A DNA stretch of 64,000 bases. Origin: Gluconobacter thailandicus F149-1 = NBRC 100600 (GTDB lineage: Bacteria; Pseudomonadota; Alphaproteobacteria; Acetobacterales; Acetobacteraceae). Under the pieces are notes generated by a model, which worked only from the letters and a program-made list of their open reading frames with translations, was not told where the DNA came from and made no database searches. Positions 62,076 through 64,000 of this stretch are shown here, piece by piece. A program made the translations under genes and the position numbers. The stretch lies in NCBI RefSeq assembly GCF_000964465.1, contig NZ_BANH01000015.1, positions 1 to 64,000 on the forward strand, given 5' to 3'. The stretch's first letter is position 1; each line of letters starts with the position of its first letter.

Positions 62076-62846
62076 ATGCCAACACTTCCACAACGTTTTT
62101 CCCTCGATGGTCGCAAAGCTCTTGTCACGGGTGCATCCCGCGGGCTTGGTGTTACGATCTGCGACGTTCTGAGTGCTGCGGGGGCCGATATTGTCGCTGT
62201 TGCGCGTTCTGAAACCGACATGGCCGAAACATGCCGGATCGTGGAAGGCCATGGTCGTCAATGCCTCACGGTTGTTGCCGATCTCAGTGATCCGATGGCT
62301 CCGGACGCTGTCGCGCAGACAGTGAACGCAGCGTGGGGTGGGGTGGATATTGTCGTCAACAATGCTGGCGTCAGTTTCCCTCGCCCTCTGGTGGAACAGA
62401 CCGTCGAAGAGTGGGACACTGTGCAGGCCATTAACCTGCGTGCGCCATGGCTTCTCGCCCGTGCCTTTGCGCCGGGCATGATTGAACGCAAGCGTGGGAA
62501 AATCATCAACATCAGTTCCCAGGCCAGCTCTGTCGCGCTGATTGACCATGGTGCTTACGTTGCCTCCAAAGCTGGTCTGAACGGTCTCACCAAGGTCATG
62601 ACGGCGGAATGGGCGGCTCATAACATCCAGGCCAATGCCATCTGCCCCACAGTCGTCTGGACGCCCATGGGTGAACGCGTCTGGAGCGTTGGGAACAAGC
62701 TGGAAAAGCTACTGGAAAAGATCCCCGCTGGCCGTGTCGCAACACCGGAAGATGTCGCGGATACAGTTCTGTATCTCGCCTCCGACGCGTCGAGCATGGT
62801 CAACGGGCAGGAAATATTTGTCGATGGCGGATACACAGCCCTTTAG
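62076..62846 (+). CDS. Short-chain dehydrogenase/reductase, probable sugar/polyol oxidoreductase
   Basis: 256 residues, classical SDR. The cofactor motif is TGASRGLG, the structural NNAG is present, catalytic Ser lies in INISSQASS and YxxxK in YVASK; the C-terminus reads FVDGGYTAL. Closest in style to gluconate 5-dehydrogenase and xylulose-reductase-type enzymes. Position between AraC and a sugar ABC transporter suggests it oxidises the imported polyol, perhaps making up for the deleted neighbour. Substrate not determinable. Confidence 0.87.
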   Translation: MPTLPQRFSLDGRKALVTGASRGLGVTICDVLSAAGADIVAVARSETDMAETCRIVEGHGRQCLTVVADLSDPMAPDAVAQTVNAAWGGVDIVVNNAGVSFPRPLVEQTVEEWDTVQAINLRAPWLLARAFAPGMIERKRGKIINISSQASSVALIDHGAYVASKAGLNGLTKVMTAEWAAHNIQANAICPTVVWTPMGERVWSVGNKLEKLLEKIPAGRVATPEDVADTVLYLASDASSMVNGQEIFVDGGYTAL

Positions 62847-62945
62847 GCCGCCACATCTTCAAATAAAGACATGTGATTTTACGGTTTTAACAAGGCCATG
62901 TGCAGGGAATGGCCTGCGCATTTCATGCAGATCAACAGGTGTAAC

Positions 62946-63866
62946 ATGAAGACCAAGACGCTTCCGCTGGCCCTTCTGTCTCTCGCTCTTGGCGGGACGG
63001 CCCTGTCAGACCCGGCTGCCGCAGCTGGAACCCCGCTGAAAATTGGCGTTTCCTTTCAGGAAATGAACAATCCGTACTTCGTCACCATGAAGGACGCATT
63101 GCAGGAAGCCGCTGGCACGATCGGTGCGAATGTCATCATCAGTGATGCGCATCATGATGTTTCCAAGCAGGTGAGTGACATTGAGGACATGATCCAGCAG
63201 GGCGCGCAGATCATCATCATCAACCCGACCGATACAGTAGGCGTCACGTCCGTCGTAAAGAGCGTTCATGACAAGAACATCCCGATCGTCTCGGTGGATG
63301 CTCAGGCTGGCGGTCCGCTCGATGCGTTTGTGGGGTCCAAGAACTATGATGCCGGCTTCAAGGCCTGCGAGTATCTCGCCACGACGATCAAGAGCGGCAA
63401 TATCGGAATCATCGACGGTATCCCGGTCGTTCCCATTCTTGAGCGTGTCAAAGGCTGCAAAGACGCTATCGCCAAGCATTCAGATATCAAGATTGTCAGC
63501 GTTCAGAACGGCAAGCAGGAGCGCGATCAGGCTCTGACGGTGGCTGAGAACATGCTCCAGGCCAACCCGGATCTGAAAGGTATCTTCAGCGTCAATGACA
63601 ACGGATCGCTCGGTGTGCTGTCCGCTATCGAATCCAGTGGTTCAGACGTGAAGCTGGTCAGCGTTGATGGCAACCCGGAAGCCGTGAAGGCCATCAGCAA
63701 GCCAGGCTCTCATTTCATCGCTACGGCTGCGCAGTTCCCCCGGCAGGAAATCCGTCTGGCACTGGCGCTCGCCCTTGCCAGGAAATGGGGCGCAGGCGTG
63801 CCGAAGGTCCTGCCTGTTGATGTCGAGCTGATCGACGCGACGAAAGCCAAGACGTTCAGCTGGTAA
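62946..63866 (+). CDS. Sugar ABC transporter substrate-binding protein (RbsB-like)
   Basis: 306 residues with a signal peptide (MKTKTLPLALLSLALGG...AAAAG) and a periplasmic-binding-protein type I fold: KIGVSFQEMNNPYFVTMKDALQEAA, IIINPTDTVGVTSVVKSVHDKNIPIVSVDA, and a hinge/ligand region with FSVNDNGSLGVLSAIESSG. Related proteins bind ribose, xylose or polyols. ATG at 62946 is chosen because the signal peptide starts there. It precedes the ABC ATPase. Confidence 0.92.
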   Translation: MKTKTLPLALLSLALGGTALSDPAAAAGTPLKIGVSFQEMNNPYFVTMKDALQEAAGTIGANVIISDAHHDVSKQVSDIEDMIQQGAQIIIINPTDTVGVTSVVKSVHDKNIPIVSVDAQAGGPLDAFVGSKNYDAGFKACEYLATTIKSGNIGIIDGIPVVPILERVKGCKDAIAKHSDIKIVSVQNGKQERDQALTVAENMLQANPDLKGIFSVNDNGSLGVLSAIESSGSDVKLVSVDGNPEAVKAISKPGSHFIATAAQFPRQEIRLALALALARKWGAGVPKVLPVDVELIDATKAKTFSW

Positions 63867-63902
63867 ATTCCGAAGGCGGCCCCGAATTCCGGAGGGAACA
63901 TT

Positions 63903-64000
63903 ATGACAGAATCCAGTCAGACATCTCCAGAACTTCTTCTGGCGCTTGAGGGAATCTCCAAGAGTTTTCCGGGAGTCCGGGCGTTGCGGAATGTCAGCCT
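63903..64000 (+). CDS. Sugar ABC transporter ATP-binding protein (5' part only)
   Basis: Start and first 32 codons only; cut by the window edge. LLLALEGISKSFPGVRALRNVS is the usual N-terminal strand of RbsA-type sugar ABC ATPases, just ahead of Walker A. GGAGG precedes the ATG. It pairs with the binding protein immediately upstream. Confidence 0.85.
   Translation, partial: MTESSQTSPELLLALEGISKSFPGVRALRNVS

Noticed and set aside
1-64000. CRISPR arrays, rRNA or tRNA genes
   Set aside because: No regularly spaced repeats and no cloverleaf or rRNA segment noticed on reading both strands; a covariance-model search was not possible.

Overview
The window is bacterial chromosome, most likely from an acetic acid bacterium (Acetobacteraceae) close to Gluconobacter. 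This is inferred from a three-subunit periplasmic gluconate-dehydrogenase-type complex (Tat-exported small subunit, FAD/GMC large subunit, triple-heme cytochrome c), a quinone-linked D-lactate dehydrogenase, a polyol-utilisation cluster and alphaproteobacterial gene orders (trpB-trpA...accD-folC; ribF...ileS-lspA-DUF3035; DUF2849-cysI-DUF934). No rRNA, tRNA or CRISPR array was seen.

Layout. 1-14.2 kb is housekeeping: bacterioferritin and its ferredoxin, Lrp regulator/alanine racemase, an Rrf2 regulator followed by a sulfite-reductase operon, corA, trpBA, an HdeD-like membrane protein, accD-folC and dnaB. 14.4-34.8 kb is a compact contractile-tail (myovirus-like) particle island lying between dnaB and the gluconate dehydrogenase operon. 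34.8-43.8 kb is a minus-strand block: cytochrome c, GMC and small subunits of the dehydrogenase, a lipoprotein, an unknown protein, hslO, argF and argD. 43.9-49.8 kb holds a D-aminopeptidase-type hydrolase, recX, a CHAP lipoprotein, tatA, three methionine-salvage genes and ribF. 49.8-52.1 kb is an accessory insert between ribF and ileS (decayed TonB-dependent receptor, Sel1 protein, TraB/GumN protein). 52.3-60.1 kb is ileS, lspA, a DUF3035 lipoprotein, mutL and dld. 60.2-64 kb is a polyol cluster: an internally deleted zinc dehydrogenase, an AraC regulator, an SDR and the start of a sugar ABC transporter.

The particle island is the most interesting part. It has packaging, head, neck, sheath, tube, baseplate and fibre genes, but no recognisable integrase, transposase, replication or lysis gene. 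It could be a defective prophage or a domesticated gene-transfer-agent-like element; the sequence alone does not decide. Its control region resembles the lambda late switch. An XRE repressor gene has a pair of TGGC-N5-GCCA operators on each side. A two-gene early unit follows, ending in a candidate Q-type antiterminator. Eight bases after that gene is a near-consensus promoter (TTGAAA-N17-TATAAA), followed about 30 bases later by an intrinsic terminator, and then the late genes. A second strong terminator lies between the head and tail genes with no evident promoter after it, as expected if a processive antiterminator drives the whole late operon. The tail chaperone carries a classical -1 frameshift signal (A AAA AAC), which reveals a 55-codon extension that ordinary ORF calling misses.

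Plus-strand genes on the left look G/T-rich and plus-strand genes on the right look C-rich. The skew appears to change between about 35 and 40 kb, which suggests the replication terminus is nearby.
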